64,000 nt of DNA from Methylobacterium hispanicum (GTDB lineage Bacteria > Pseudomonadota > Alphaproteobacteria > Rhizobiales > Beijerinckiaceae): positions 186,001 to 250,000 of the forward strand of contig NZ_BPQO01000001.1 in NCBI RefSeq assembly GCF_022179285.1, in the 5' to 3' direction. The notes beneath the pieces were generated by a model, which ran no database searches, had not been told where the DNA came from, and saw only the letters and a list, made by a program, of their open reading frames with translations. Position numbers and translations under genes: made by a program. Below, in pieces: positions 24,439 through 38,062 of the stretch (within the stretch, counting starts at the first letter, position 1; each line of letters opens with the position of its first letter).

Positions 24439-27051
24439 ATGCGCACCGAGACGCCCCCGCTGATCCACCTCGCGGATTACCGGCCGAGCGACCACCTGAT
24501 CGAGCGGGTCGATCTCGACGTGCGGCTCGACCCGCACCGCACCCGGATCACGGCGGTGCTGAGCCTGCGCCCGAACCCGGCGGGCGAGGCCGGGGCGCCG
24601 CTACGCCTCGACGGCGACGACCTGCGCCTCGTCGCGCTCGACCTCGACGGCGCGCCGCTGGCGCCGGGGAGCTTCACGGCCGGGCCGCAGGGGCTGGAGA
24701 TCGCCGAGCCGCCGCAGCGCCCCTTCACGCTCACGATCGTCACCGAGGTGGATCCCACCGCCAACACGAAGCTGATGGGGCTCTACCGCTCCGGCGGGGT
24801 CTACTGCACCCAGTGCGAGGCGGACGGGTTCCGGCGCATCACCTACTTCCTCGACCGGCCGGACGTGCTCTCGGTCTACACCACCCGGATCGAGGCCGAC
24901 GCCGCCGAGGCGCCGGTGCTGCTGGGCAACGGCGATCCCGTCGAGGGCGGCCCGGTCCCCGGCACCGACCGGCACTACGCCGTCTGGCACGACCCGCACC
25001 CGAAGCCCGCCTACCTGTTCGCCCTGGTGGGCGGGCGGCTGGACCCTGTCGAGACGACCTTCCGCACGCTGGAGGGGCGCGACGTCCGGGTCGCCGTCCA
25101 TGTCGAGCCCGGCAAGGCGGAGCGGGCCGCCTACGCGCTCGACGCGGTGATCCGCTCGATGCGCTGGGACGAGGAGGCCTTCGGGCGCGCCTACGACCTC
25201 GCCGTGTTCAACGTCGTCGCCGTCTCGGATTTCAACATGGGCGCGATGGAGAACAAGGGCCTCAACATCTTCAACGACAAGTACGTGCTGGCCAGCCCCG
25301 AGACCGCCACCGACGCCGACTACGCGGCGATCGAGGCGATCATCGCGCACGAGTATTTCCACAACTGGTCGGGCAACCGCGTCACCTGCCGGGACTGGTT
25401 CCAGCTCTGCCTGAAGGAGGGCCTGACGGTCTTCCGCGACCAGGAATTCTCCTCCGACATGCGCTCGCGCGCGGTGCACCGCATCGCGGAGGTCCGCGCC
25501 CTGCGCGCCCGGCAGTTCCCCGAGGATGCAGGCCCGCTGCGCCACCCCGTGCGCCCGACCGCCTACGCGGAGATCAACAACTTCTACACGGCGACCGTCT
25601 ACGAGAAGGGCGCCGAGATCGTCCGGATGCTCAAGACCCTGCTGGGCCCCGAGGCGTTCCGGGCCGGCATGGACCGCTACTATGCCGACAACGACGGGCG
25701 CGCCGCCACCGTCGAGGACTTCCTGAAGGCCTTCGAGGCGGAGAGCGGGCGGGACCTTTCGGCGTTCGCGCAGTGGTACGCCCGGCCCGGCACGCCGCAG
25801 CTCACGGCCTCGGGCCGCCACGACGCGACGGCGCGGACCTACGACCTGACCCTCGCCCAGAGCCTCGACGACGGCGAGCCCCTGGTGATCCCGGTGGCGC
25901 TCGGCCTCGTCGGCGCGGGCGGCGCCCTCGACGGCGCGACCTGCCCTGAGGTGCGGGACGGGGTCTACGTGCTGGCGGCGCGGGAGGCGACGCTCCGCTT
26001 CTCGGAGGTGCCGGAGCCGCCGGTGCCCTCGCTGCTGCGCGGCTTCTCGGCCCCGGTCCGGCTCCAGGCCGATCTCTCGGAGGGCGACCATCTGCGGCTG
26101 CTCGCCCACGACACCGACCCGTTCAACCGCTGGCAGGCCGCGCAGAGCGTCGCCCACGCCCTGATGCGCGGCGGCAGCGCCTCGGCCGCCTTCGCGGAGG
26201 CGCTCGGCCGGCTCCTCGACCGCGAGGGCGCGCGCGACCCCGCCTTCGCGGCCCTGGCGCTCGCGATCCCGAGCGAGGGCGAGGTCGCCAACGAGATGCG
26301 GGCGGAGGTCGATCCGGACGCGATCCACGCCGCGCGCAGCGCGCTCCGGCGCGAGCTCGGCCTCGCGCTCCGCCCGCGCCTCGACGCGCTCTGGGACGCG
26401 CTCGCCGAGGCACCTGGCGTCCCCTACAGCCCCGACGCCGCGGCGGCCGGCCGGCGGGCGCTCCGCAACGCCGCCCTCGACCTCGTGGCGGCCGGCGACC
26501 CGCAGACCGGCGCCGCCCGCGCCGCGGCGCACTTCGAGGCCGCCACCAACATGACCGACCGGCTGGCGGCGCTCGGCACGCTGGCGCTGATCCCCGGCGA
26601 GGCCCGGGAGGCCGCGTTCGCCGCCTTCGCCGAGCGCTACGCCGAGGAGCCGCTCGTCCTCGACAAGTGGTTCGCCGTCCAGGCGATGATCCCCGAGGAC
26701 GGCACCCTCGCGCGCATCGCGCGCCTCACGGCGCACCCGGCCTTCGCGCTGACGAACCCGAACCGCGTCCGGGCCCTCATCGGCTCCTTCGCGTTCGGCA
26801 ACCCGACCCAGTTCGCGCGGCCGGACGGGGCCGGCTTCGCCCTCGTCGCCGACACGGTCCGGGCGCTCGACAGCACGAATCCGCAGGTCGCCGCCAAGCT
26901 GCTCACGGCCTTCGGATCCTGGCGCCGCCTGAAAAAAACACGCGCCTGTAAGGCCGAGGAAATCCTCAAGCAGATCAAGACGATCCCGGGCCTGTCGCGG
27001 GACGTGGCCGACATCGCGGCGCGCAGTCTTGCGCCAATTAACCATTTGTAA
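24439..27051 (+). CDS. pepN: Aminopeptidase N (M1 family)
   Basis: An 870-residue M1 metalloaminopeptidase of the gammaproteobacterial PepN type. The exopeptidase motif GAMEN is in [12 protein letters not shown], and the zinc ligands are His304 and His308 (HEYFH) and Glu327, with Glu305 as general base. The C-terminal half has the Ig-like and helical domains of the family. ATG 24439 is the start; the open frame upstream is antisense to purA. It removes N-terminal residues from cytoplasmic peptides. A run of seven A residues at 26932-26938 lies in frame near the end and does not break the gene. Confidence 0.96.
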   Translation: MRTETPPLIHLADYRPSDHLIERVDLDVRLDPHRTRITAVLSLRPNPAGEAGAPLRLDGDDLRLVALDLDGAPLAPGSFTAGPQGLEIAEPPQRPFTLTIVTEVDPTANTKLMGLYRSGGVYCTQCEADGFRRITYFLDRPDVLSVYTTRIEADAAEAPVLLGNGDPVEGGPVPGTDRHYAVWHDPHPKPAYLFALVGGRLDPVETTFRTLEGRDVRVAVHVEPGKAERAAYALDAVIRSMRWDEEAFGRAYDLAVFNVVAVSDFNMGAMENKGLNIFNDKYVLASPETATDADYAAIEAIIAHEYFHNWSGNRVTCRDWFQLCLKEGLTVFRDQEFSSDMRSRAVHRIAEVRALRARQFPEDAGPLRHPVRPTAYAEINNFYTATVYEKGAEIVRMLKTLLGPEAFRAGMDRYYADNDGRAATVEDFLKAFEAESGRDLSAFAQWYARPGTPQLTASGRHDATARTYDLTLAQSLDDGEPLVIPVALGLVGAGGALDGATCPEVRDGVYVLAAREATLRFSEVPEPPVPSLLRGFSAPVRLQADLSEGDHLRLLAHDTDPFNRWQAAQSVAHALMRGGSASAAFAEALGRLLDREGARDPAFAALALAIPSEGEVANEMRAEVDPDAIHAARSALRRELGLALRPRLDALWDALAEAPGVPYSPDAAAAGRRALRNAALDLVAAGDPQTGAARAAAHFEAATNMTDRLAALGTLALIPGEAREAAFAAFAERYAEEPLVLDKWFAVQAMIPEDGTLARIARLTAHPAFALTNPNRVRALIGSFAFGNPTQFARPDGAGFALVADTVRALDSTNPQVAAKLLTAFGSWRRLKKTRACKAEEILKQIKTIPGLSRDVADIAARSLAPINHL

Positions 27052-27052
27052 A
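27038..27052 (+). promoter_or_regulatory. CtrA-like site upstream of the PAS histidine kinase gene
   Basis: TTAA (27038-27041), seven bases, then TAAA (27049-27052); the first half reads TTAACCAT. The CtrA consensus in Caulobacter-type bacteria is TTAA-N7-TTAA, so this has one mismatch. It overlaps the end of pepN and lies 170 bases before the kinase start. Confidence 0.35.
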
Positions 27053-27221
27053 CCAAACCGAAATAGCCGCCGGGGCGAATCCGCAACAGCCTCCCGCTGT
27101 CAAGCTGTAGCCTCAAAAATCCGTGGACAATCGCGGCGGCCCCAAGGCATATTGAATCCAGATTCGGGACGGCGCCGAGCGCCTCCCGACATCCCGATTT
27201 TCCCTAGGACGAGGTCCGGAC

Positions 27222-29573
<2,352 letters not shown>

Positions 29574-29574
29574 T

Positions 29575-30738
29575 TCAGCGCAGGTAGATCACGCTGTAGA
29601 GCGTGCGCCGCAGCTCCGCCTCCCAGAGCCAGATCCGGCCGTCCTCGCAGCGCTCGCGAATGCCGGGGCGCATGTGGGCGCAGTAGGCGCCCGTGTTGTC
29701 CTGCACGCGGTACTGGCAGCGCCCGCCGACCCGGCGGCGGGCCACCACGGTGCTCGAATGGTCGGCGGCGAGATCCGGGTCCTTCGGGTCGCGCGCCTCG
29801 AGGATGTACCAGCTGTAGCCGATCGTGGGCGCCCGGCCCCGGTCGAGGGCGTAGTCGAGCATCGCCAGCATCCGGTCGATCCGCGTCCGCGCCGGAAGCT
29901 TGCCGGTCTCGATCATCGCCATGAACTCGAGCTGGTTCGAGGCCACCCGGTAGGAGACCGGCAGCAGCGGCACCGGCGAGGGCCTGCGTCGGCAGAGTGC
30001 CGCGACCCGCGCCATCCAGGCCGCGTTGAGGGCGTCGGCCCGGCGGCTGCGCAGCCGCTCCACCGTCGCGCCGGTCGCCCGGAAGCACTGGTTCGGCGCC
30101 CGCACGTAGGCGCCGTAGCGCTGCGCCAGGAAGAAGCGGGCGTGGTGCGCGTAGCCCTCGTGCGAGGGCAGGTCGCGCTCGTCGCAGAGCCCGTCGAGAT
30201 TGTAGAGCAGCGCCGCCGCGTCCTCCTCGCCGCCCTCCAGCTTGTCGAAGTAGGGCTCGTGGCGGGGGTTGCGGGTCGGGTCGATGTCGACCGCGTTGCG
30301 GCTCCAGGCGATGTCCTCGCGGAAGCGCGGATGCGCCCGGAGGTGCCGGGCGAGGCGCGGATCGGGCAGCGCGGCGAGGCGCTCGGGGTCGGCGAAGTAG
30401 AACTTGGTGGCGACGTCCAGCGGCGAGACCGCGCGCCCGACCCGCTGCGAGATCATGTCGGCGGTGGCATAGGCGAAGCAGATCGCGCTCTCCCCCTGCC
30501 CCACCGGGATGTCGGCGGGCCGCGGCGAGATCTGCACGCCCCCCGGCAGGGCGTGCGCGGCCGGCGGCATGGCGATCCGCACCGCCGGGCAGCCGGGGCT
30601 GCGGGCGTAGCGGGGTGCGGCCGGCAGCAGGTCCTCAGCGATGGCCGGGCCGGCGAGCGCGACCAGCATCGCGGCGAGCGCGCCGCGCCGCCGGATCCAG
30701 CATCCCCCGATCATTCCCGCCGCCCCCGCCGTCATCAT
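29575..30738 (-). CDS. Secreted protein with a papain-like (C1) catalytic pattern
   Basis: A 387-residue protein with a signal peptide (about residues 9-34; start may be ATG 30714 rather than 30738). The segment VGQGESAICFAYATADM puts Gln81 six residues before Cys87, exactly the papain Gln19/Cys25 spacing of the oxyanion hole and nucleophile. Near the C-terminus, DHSSTVVARRR followed by CQYRVQDNTG gives His327 and Asn348 in the order of the papain His159/Asn175 pair. Several other cysteines could form disulfides in the periplasm. I know no characterised family with this full sequence. Activity is inferred; it could be a non-proteolytic C1-like fold. It is convergent with the kinase gene, with one base between the genes. 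Confidence 0.6.
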   Translation of the reverse strand: MMTAGAAGMIGGCWIRRRGALAAMLVALAGPAIAEDLLPAAPRYARSPGCPAVRIAMPPAAHALPGGVQISPRPADIPVGQGESAICFAYATADMISQRVGRAVSPLDVATKFYFADPERLAALPDPRLARHLRAHPRFREDIAWSRNAVDIDPTRNPRHEPYFDKLEGGEEDAAALLYNLDGLCDERDLPSHEGYAHHARFFLAQRYGAYVRAPNQCFRATGATVERLRSRRADALNAAWMARVAALCRRRPSPVPLLPVSYRVASNQLEFMAMIETGKLPARTRIDRMLAMLDYALDRGRAPTIGYSWYILEARDPKDPDLAADHSSTVVARRRVGGRCQYRVQDNTGAYCAHMRPGIRERCEDGRIWLWEAELRRTLYSVIYLR

Positions 30739-30779
30739 CGAGGCCCGGCGGCCCCGGCACCCCTATAGCAAAGCCGTGC

Positions 30780-31103
30780 TCAGCGCGCCTCGCTTCCGCG
30801 CCAGGGCGGCGCCCGGTCGGTGGCCGAGAGGGTGTCGCGCGAGGCGGCGTCCGGGATCTCGGGGACCGGCTGGCCGGCGCGCCGGATCAGCCCGGCCAGC
30901 GCCTCGCGGGCGACGCGCTCGCGGGTCTCGGGCGGCAGCGCCGCGGCACCTGCCTGGATCGCGGCCGGGGCCGCGCCGGCCACCGCCGCCAGGACCGCGC
31001 CGCCGGAGGGCAGCGCGGGGGGGAGCGCATCCGGATCACCGCGCCTCAGGGCGAAGTAGGAGAGCACGCCGATCACCAGCATGGCGCGCAGCAGGAAGGA
31101 CAT
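30780..31103 (-). CDS. Small membrane-anchored protein, unknown function
   Basis: A 107-residue product with a single N-terminal hydrophobic helix (MSFLLRAMLVIGVLSYFAL) and an Ala/Pro-rich soluble part with a helical RERVAREALAGLI segment. The anchor-plus-short-domain layout resembles DUF5330-type proteins of Hyphomicrobiales, but I cannot confirm family membership. ATG 31103 is chosen because it starts the anchor. It lies upstream of the papain-like gene on the same strand, separated by 41 bases, so the two may be cotranscribed. Confidence 0.6.
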   Translation of the reverse strand: MSFLLRAMLVIGVLSYFALRRGDPDALPPALPSGGAVLAAVAGAAPAAIQAGAAALPPETRERVAREALAGLIRRAGQPVPEIPDAASRDTLSATDRAPPWRGSEAR

Positions 31104-31364
31104 GGGCTCGGCCCCGCGAAAATCCTGAGCAAGGTCGCGCGACCGTGGCGCGCGGGATCTGAAGCAGCCCTCAACGCGGCGCCCGAATCCTTCGACATGG
31201 TGAATATGGCTCCGTCCATCCGGCATGCGGCCGGTTACCTGCCGGAAAGCATCCCGGGCGATCGCGGAAGCCGGGCAACACTCGTTTAAGCGCCCCCTGC
31301 GACGGTCGGCCGGTCGTTCGAAGTCGAGCCGGGGACGCCGGGGCCGAGAGGTCCAGCGTTTTGC

Positions 31365-33275
<1,911 letters not shown>

Positions 33276-33293
33276 GGGCGGATCCACGCGAGA

Positions 33294-33321
33294 AGCCCCG
33301 ATCCCGGCAGGGATCGGGGCT
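33294..33321 (+). terminator. Hairpin after the DivJ-like kinase gene
   Basis: A 12-bp perfect stem (AGCCCCGATCCC at 33294-33305; GGGATCGGGGCT at 33310-33321) with a GGCA loop, starting 18 bases past the kinase stop. There is no T-run, so termination would not be strictly intrinsic. Confidence 0.55.
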
Positions 33322-33339
33322 ACGCCATGAGGAGTGAGG

Positions 33340-34017
33340 ATGCGCGATTACCGCGAGATCAGCGTGGCGGGCGACGAGCGACCGCAGAGGCGCGACACGG
33401 CCCCGAGGCGCCCCGCACCCCGGCGGCGGCAGCCCACGCCGGACTGGCGGGGGCTCGCCCTCTCCGGGCTCGGCGGGACCGTGCGCCTCTGCCGGACCCA
33501 GCCCGGCAGCGTTCTGGGCTCGCTGGCGGTACTGGGCGCCGTCGCGGCGGTCTGCGTGAACGCGCTGGGCTCGCAGGCGGGCCGCCACCCGGCCCCGATC
33601 CTGCCGAAGCCGGCGGTGGTCGCCTCGGCCAAGGCGCCGCTGCCGAGGGAGGCCGCAAGACCTGCGCCCGAGCGTCCCCCGGAGGTGCAGCGACCGGCCG
33701 AGCCCGTCCGGACCGCCGAAGCGAGACCGGAGCCGCGCAGGGAGGCGGCCAAGCCTGAAGCCAAGCCCGACCCGATCGCCGCGCTGATCCGCTCCGAGGA
33801 GACCACGGCCTCGGTGAGCCCGAAGGACACCGCCGTGATCCAGGCCCAGCGGGCCCTGAACAAGCTCGGCTACGGCCCGCTCAAGGCCGACGGCCTGATG
33901 GGCCCGGGGACCCGGGCGGCGATCGAGAAGTTCGAGCGGGCCGCAAAGCTGCCGGTGAAGGGCGAGCCGGCGGGCCGGACGCTGCGCGAACTGTCCCAGA
34001 AGGCCGGACAGGGCTGA
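33340..34017 (+). CDS. Membrane-anchored peptidoglycan-binding (PGRP-hydrolase type) protein
   Basis: A 225-residue protein. A basic, Pro-rich cytoplasmic N-terminus (1-45) precedes one transmembrane helix (about 53-72, VLGSLAVLGAVAAVCVNAL), then a long Pro/Ala/Glu/Lys spacer (about 75-145) and a C-terminal PG_binding_1 domain (about 160-215, IQAQRALNKLGYGPLKADGLMGPGTRAAIEKF). It should be anchored in the inner membrane with the domain reaching the cell wall. ATG 33340 has GAGG just upstream; GTG 33334 and ATG 33327 (another frame) are alternatives. No hydrolase domain is attached. Confidence 0.85.
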   Translation: MRDYREISVAGDERPQRRDTAPRRPAPRRRQPTPDWRGLALSGLGGTVRLCRTQPGSVLGSLAVLGAVAAVCVNALGSQAGRHPAPILPKPAVVASAKAPLPREAARPAPERPPEVQRPAEPVRTAEARPEPRREAAKPEAKPDPIAALIRSEETTASVSPKDTAVIQAQRALNKLGYGPLKADGLMGPGTRAAIEKFERAAKLPVKGEPAGRTLRELSQKAGQG

Positions 34018-34087
34018 GGTCCGGCGCGAGGCACGGCTTGCATCGCCGCGCGGGGGCGCGCATCCCGGCGCGTCCCGAGGGTTCCCG

Positions 34088-34429
34088 ATGCCGCGCCTGC
34101 GCTCCGACTTCTTCGTCTCCGCCCATCTGCGCCGCCTCGACGTGGCGAACATCCCGGCCGTGCTGCGCCGCCGCGGCGCCGCGGAGGCCGGTTCGATCTT
34201 CGTGAAGGTCGATCGCCTCGACGGCAGCGCCGACCTCTATGGCCCCGCCCCGCAGGCCCTGTTCGACGACGAGAATTCGGGCGACCGCCGCTTCAGCCCG
34301 CTCCTCCAGGGCTCGACGCCCCTCGACGTCGAGGAGCGGCTGGCGAAGGAGGCGCGGTTCGACTCGGATCTCTGGATCATCGAGATCGACGACCGGGCGG
34401 GACGGCATTTTCTGGATCTGGCCGAGTAG
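34088..34429 (+). CDS. DUF1491 family protein
   Basis: A 113-residue cytoplasmic protein. It matches the alphaproteobacterial DUF1491 family from end to end: LRSDFFVSAHLRRLDVANIPAVLRRRG at the start, GSIFVKVDRL in the middle and DSDLWIIEIDDR at the end. Members are short, single-domain proteins of unknown function, often next to peptidoglycan-binding genes as here (70 bases downstream of one, same strand). Confidence 0.85.
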   Translation: MPRLRSDFFVSAHLRRLDVANIPAVLRRRGAAEAGSIFVKVDRLDGSADLYGPAPQALFDDENSGDRRFSPLLQGSTPLDVEERLAKEARFDSDLWIIEIDDRAGRHFLDLAE

Positions 34430-34435
34430 CGGGTC

Positions 34436-36574
34436 TCAGATCGATCCCACCGTCCTGAGCCGCGCCCGCGGGTGGATCTCGGCCTGGCTCATCACCGGGG
34501 TCTCGCGGCGGAAGCGCTCGATGATCGAGCGCACGAAGGGCCGGGACTGCGCCGAGGTGACGAGGACCGGCATCTCGCCGAGCCGGGCCGCCTGCTCGAA
34601 GCGGTCGCGCACCGTGTTGACGAACTCGGAGAGCTTCGAGGGCTGCATCGCGAGGTAGCGCTCCTCGCGCTCGCCCACGATCGAGTCGAGGAAGGCCTGC
34701 TCCCAGGCCGGCGACAGGGTGATGATCGGCAGCATGCCGTCCGGCCCCTGGTACTGCGCGCAGATCTGGCGACCCAGGCGGGCGCGCACGTGTTCCACGA
34801 TGTCGCGCGGGTTCTTCACCGCGCCCGCCACCTCGGCGATCCCCTCGATGATCGCCCCGAGATCGCGGATCGAGACCCGCTCGGCGAGCAGGAACTGCAG
34901 CACGCGCTGGATGCCGGTCGTGGAGATCTGGGCCGGCACCACCTCCTTCAGGAGCTCGCCGTGTTCCTTCGGTAGCTCGCGCAGAAGCTTCTGCACCTCG
35001 ACGTGGTTGAGGAGTTCCGAGACGTGCGCCTTGATGATCTCGGTGAGGTGCGTCGAGACCACGGTCGCGGCATCGACCACCGTGTACCCCTTGAGCTGGG
35101 CCTGGTCGCGAAGCCCCGCGTCGATCCAGGTGGCGGGCAGGCCGAAGGTCGGTTCCAGCATGTGCTGGCCGGGCAGCTGCACCTGGCCGCCCATCGGATC
35201 CATCGCCATGAACTGGCCGGGGAAGATCTTGCCGGTGCCGGCCTCGATCTCCTTCACCCGCACCACGTAGGCGTTGGCCTCGAGCTGGACGTTGTCGAGG
35301 ATACGCACCGAGGGCATCACGAAGCCGAGTTCCGCCGCGAGTTGGCGGCGCAGCGCCTTGATCTGGTCGGTGAGCCGGTCGCCGGCCTCGCCGTTGACGA
35401 GCGCGAGCAGCGCGTAGCCCATCTCCAGCTTCAGGTCGTCGAGCTTGAGCAGGTCGGTGACCGTCTCCTCCTTGGCGGCGGCCGCGGCTGCCGGATCGGC
35501 GGGCTTTCCGTCCGCGTCGAGGGGCGGCGCCTCCTTGGCGGTCTTGGCGATGCGCCACGCGGCGTAGCCGGCGCCGCCCGAGAGCAGCAGGAAGGGCAGG
35601 ATCGGCATGCCGGGCAGGAAGCCGATCAGGATCATGACGCCCGCCGACATGCCGAGCGCCTTCGGGTAGTGCGCGAGCTGCTTGCCGAGCGCCTTGTCGG
35701 CCGAGCCCTTCACGCCCGCCTTCGAGACCAGGATGCCGGCCGCCGTCGAGACGATCAGCGCGGGCACCTGAGAGGCGAGGCCGTCGCCGATGGTGAGCAG
35801 CGTGTAGCTCTTGGCCGCCGCGCCGAAGGGCATGCCCTGCTGGGCCACACCGATGATGATGCCGCCGATCACGTTGATGAAGGTGATGAGCAGCGCCGCT
35901 ACCGCGTCGCCGCGCACGAATTTCGAGGCGCCGTCCATCGCACCGAAGAACGAGGATTCCTCCTCCAGCGCCGCGCGCCGGGCCTTGGCCGCCTTCTCGT
36001 CGATCAGCCCCGCCGAGAGGTCGGCGTCGATCGCCATCTGCTTGCCGGGCATCGCGTCGAGGGTGAAGCGCGCCGCGACCTCGGCGATGCGGCCCGAGCC
36101 CTTCGTGATGACGACGAAGTTCACGATGATCAGGATCGCGAACACGATGATCCCGATGACGAAATTGCCCCCCATCACGAAGTTGCCGAAGGCCTCGATG
36201 ACGTGGCCGGCCGCCGCCGTGCCCTCGTGGCCGTGGCCGAGGATCAGGCGCGTCGAGGCGAGGTTCAGCGCCAGCCGCAGCATGGTGGCGATGAGGAGCA
36301 AGGTCGGGAAGACGGTGAATTCGAGCGGGTTGTCGATGAACAGGCCCGTCATCATGATCAGCACCGACATGATGATCGAGACGGCGAGCAGCAGGTCGAG
36401 CAGCACCGCGGGCAGCGGGAAGATCAGCACCGCCAGGATGCCCATCACGGCGGTGGCGAAGAACAGGTCCGAGCGCTTGGACAGCGCCTGGAGGTCCCCG
36501 CGATTGGGCATCGTGAAGCCGGAGAGCGCGCCCCCGATCCCGCCCTTGGCCGGCATTGTGGCCGTGTCGCTCAT
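34436..36574 (-). CDS. flhA: Flagellar export gate protein FlhA
   Basis: A 712-residue FlhA, the main inner-membrane component of the flagellar type III export gate. The N-terminal half has eight hydrophobic segments, with RLALNLASTRLIL (the FHIPEP signature) around residue 100. The linker and C-terminal cytoplasmic domain (about 360-712) that docks chaperone-substrate complexes are complete; the Pro/Ala-rich insert near 345-370 is within the linker. It stands apart from other flagellar genes: no flhB, fliR or flagellin genes are in the window. A CtrA-like site lies about 80 bases before the start. Confidence 0.96.
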   Translation of the reverse strand: MSDTATMPAKGGIGGALSGFTMPNRGDLQALSKRSDLFFATAVMGILAVLIFPLPAVLLDLLLAVSIIMSVLIMMTGLFIDNPLEFTVFPTLLLIATMLRLALNLASTRLILGHGHEGTAAAGHVIEAFGNFVMGGNFVIGIIVFAILIIVNFVVITKGSGRIAEVAARFTLDAMPGKQMAIDADLSAGLIDEKAAKARRAALEEESSFFGAMDGASKFVRGDAVAALLITFINVIGGIIIGVAQQGMPFGAAAKSYTLLTIGDGLASQVPALIVSTAAGILVSKAGVKGSADKALGKQLAHYPKALGMSAGVMILIGFLPGMPILPFLLLSGGAGYAAWRIAKTAKEAPPLDADGKPADPAAAAAAKEETVTDLLKLDDLKLEMGYALLALVNGEAGDRLTDQIKALRRQLAAELGFVMPSVRILDNVQLEANAYVVRVKEIEAGTGKIFPGQFMAMDPMGGQVQLPGQHMLEPTFGLPATWIDAGLRDQAQLKGYTVVDAATVVSTHLTEIIKAHVSELLNHVEVQKLLRELPKEHGELLKEVVPAQISTTGIQRVLQFLLAERVSIRDLGAIIEGIAEVAGAVKNPRDIVEHVRARLGRQICAQYQGPDGMLPIITLSPAWEQAFLDSIVGEREERYLAMQPSKLSEFVNTVRDRFEQAARLGEMPVLVTSAQSRPFVRSIIERFRRETPVMSQAEIHPRARLRTVGSI

Positions 36575-36650
36575 GCCCGGTCTCTCACCCGCCCTCGCGC
36601 CCGGAGCCTCCGGCTCCGGACGGACACGGCAAGATTTGCCGGGTGCATGG

Positions 36651-36665
36651 TTAGCGGGACGTTAA
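36651..36665 (-). promoter_or_regulatory. CtrA-like site upstream of flhA
   Basis: Read on the minus strand: TTAA, seven bases, then CTAA (followed by CCAT), one mismatch from TTAA-N7-TTAA. It lies 77-91 bases upstream of the flhA start. Flagellar class II genes are direct CtrA targets in Caulobacter and several other alphaproteobacteria. Confidence 0.45.
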
Positions 36666-36778
36666 TCGGAACCCCGGCGCGCGCCCGGGGCTTGTGACGG
36701 AACAGGCCGCCACGGGACAGCGCACGGAATCGAGGCCCGGCGGCGCCACACCGATCGCCCCCACGAGGATCGCCGCCG

Positions 36779-37090
36779 ATGCGCAGCCCGCTCCTGCCCG
36801 CAGCCCTTCTGGCCCTCATCGTGACCGGCGCCTCCGCGCAGGAGCCGCAGGCCAGACCGCAGGCGGCCCCCGAGGCGCCGCACGGACAGGGCGCGGTCGG
36901 CGAGCCGCTCCAGCCCGGCGCCAACAGCTTCACCGAGGCCCAGGTGCGCGAGCGCTTCGCCAAGATGGGCTTTGCCGAGATCACCGACCTGAAGAAGACC
37001 GACCAGGGCATCTGGCAGGGCACCGCCACCCACGCGGGCAAGCAGGTTCGGATCGGCATGGATTACCGCGGCAACGTCGCCGCCCAGTAG
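36779..37090 (+). CDS. Small secreted protein, PepSY-like
   Basis: A 103-residue product with a clear signal peptide (residues 1-20, LLPAALLALIVTGASAQ). After a Pro/Ala/Gln-rich stretch, the C-terminal half (about 50-103) has the pattern FTEAQVRERFAKMGF, a helix, and three short strands (GIWQGTATHAGKQVRIGMDY), as in PepSY-like domains found in many small periplasmic proteins of Hyphomicrobiales. It has no cysteines and no catalytic motif. It precedes the stress-protein gene by 35 bases in the same direction. Confidence 0.65.
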   Translation: MRSPLLPAALLALIVTGASAQEPQARPQAAPEAPHGQGAVGEPLQPGANSFTEAQVRERFAKMGFAEITDLKKTDQGIWQGTATHAGKQVRIGMDYRGNVAAQ

Positions 37091-37125
37091 CGGCGGCCCG
37101 CCCCACACAGACCCGGAGACAGACC

Positions 37126-37884
37126 ATGGCCACACGCGCCGTCACGGCCCTGTTCGACGATTACGAGGCGGCGGCCCGCGCCGTCGACAAGCTGGAGGCG
37201 GAGGGCATCCCGCACAGCGACATCAGCATCGTCGCGAGCGATCCCAAGAATCGGATCGGCGGGCGCACGCCCACCGCCCGCCCCGCGGCCGAGGAATCGG
37301 ACGCGGCGGACGGCGCCGGCACGGGCGCGACGCTCGGCACGGTACTGGGCGGCGGCGCCGGCCTGCTCGCCGGTCTGGGGCTTCTGGCGATACCGGGCGT
37401 CGGCCCGGTGGTGGCGGCGGGCTGGCTCGTCGCAACCGTGACGGGAGCCGGCGTCGGCGCGGCGGCCGGCGGCCTGATCGGCGGCCTCACCGGCGCCGGG
37501 CTCAGCCAGCACGAGGCCGAGACCTACGCGGAGGGCGTGCGCCGCGGCGGCACCCTGGTCACCGCGCGCGTCGATGACGGGCTGGCCGACCGGGCGCTGG
37601 CGATCCTCGACAAGCACGGCTCGATCGACCTCGACGAGCGCGCCCAGGGCTGGCGCGCCGAGGGCTGGACGGGCGGCGGCGCGACGGACGGGACGGCGTC
37701 CAGCAGCGCGAGCGGCCTGGGCACGGCGAGCGCCGCGGGCGCGGCGTCCGGGGGCCTCGGTGATCCGAGCGCGCCCGCGACCGCCGGCCTGCCGAAGACG
37801 ACCGACGTGGCGCGCGAGGAGCCGGGCCGGCAGACGGGTACCGCCCCGGCGCCGGGCCAGACCCACGGCGCGACGACGCGCTGA
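37126..37884 (+). CDS. General stress protein 17M-like domain protein
   Basis: A 252-residue protein. The N-terminus (VTALFDDYEAAARAVDKLEAEGI, about residues 6-28) matches the general-stress-protein 17M/YflT-like domain. A central region (about 75-135) is extremely rich in Gly and Ala with two hydrophobic stretches that could associate with a membrane. A second beta-alpha segment (VRRGGTLVTARVDDGLADRALAILDKHG) follows, then a disordered Ser/Gly/Thr tail. Family function is not established; members are linked to general stress responses. Confidence 0.8.
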   Translation: MATRAVTALFDDYEAAARAVDKLEAEGIPHSDISIVASDPKNRIGGRTPTARPAAEESDAADGAGTGATLGTVLGGGAGLLAGLGLLAIPGVGPVVAAGWLVATVTGAGVGAAAGGLIGGLTGAGLSQHEAETYAEGVRRGGTLVTARVDDGLADRALAILDKHGSIDLDERAQGWRAEGWTGGGATDGTASSSASGLGTASAAGAASGGLGDPSAPATAGLPKTTDVAREEPGRQTGTAPAPGQTHGATTR

Positions 37885-38013
37885 GGCGTCATGCGGCTTC
37901 CGGCCGGTCCCTTCGCGTGTTGCTGTATCCCTCTCCCCGCCGAGCGGAGGGAGGGAGGAGCTACAGCTTGAGGCGCTGAGGCAGCGTGCCCGTATCGGAC
38001 ATCCCGAAACGAG

Positions 38014-38040
38014 AAAGGGCCGCCCCCCGGGCGACCCTTT
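38014..38040 (-). terminator. Hairpin after atpF (end of F0 operon)
   Basis: Arms AAAGGG (38014-38019) and CCCTTT (38035-38040) enclose an inner GCCC/GGGC pairing, giving an interrupted stem 22 bases past the atpF stop. The following minus-strand bases are only partly T-rich, so this is a weak intrinsic terminator. Confidence 0.5.
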
Positions 38041-38062
38041 CCGATTCGCAGTTTGGCGCGCT

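Noticed and set aside
26931..26940. Seven-A run in pepN as a programmed frameshift site
   Set aside because: The original frame continues with a conserved PepN C-terminus to 27051, so no frame change is needed.
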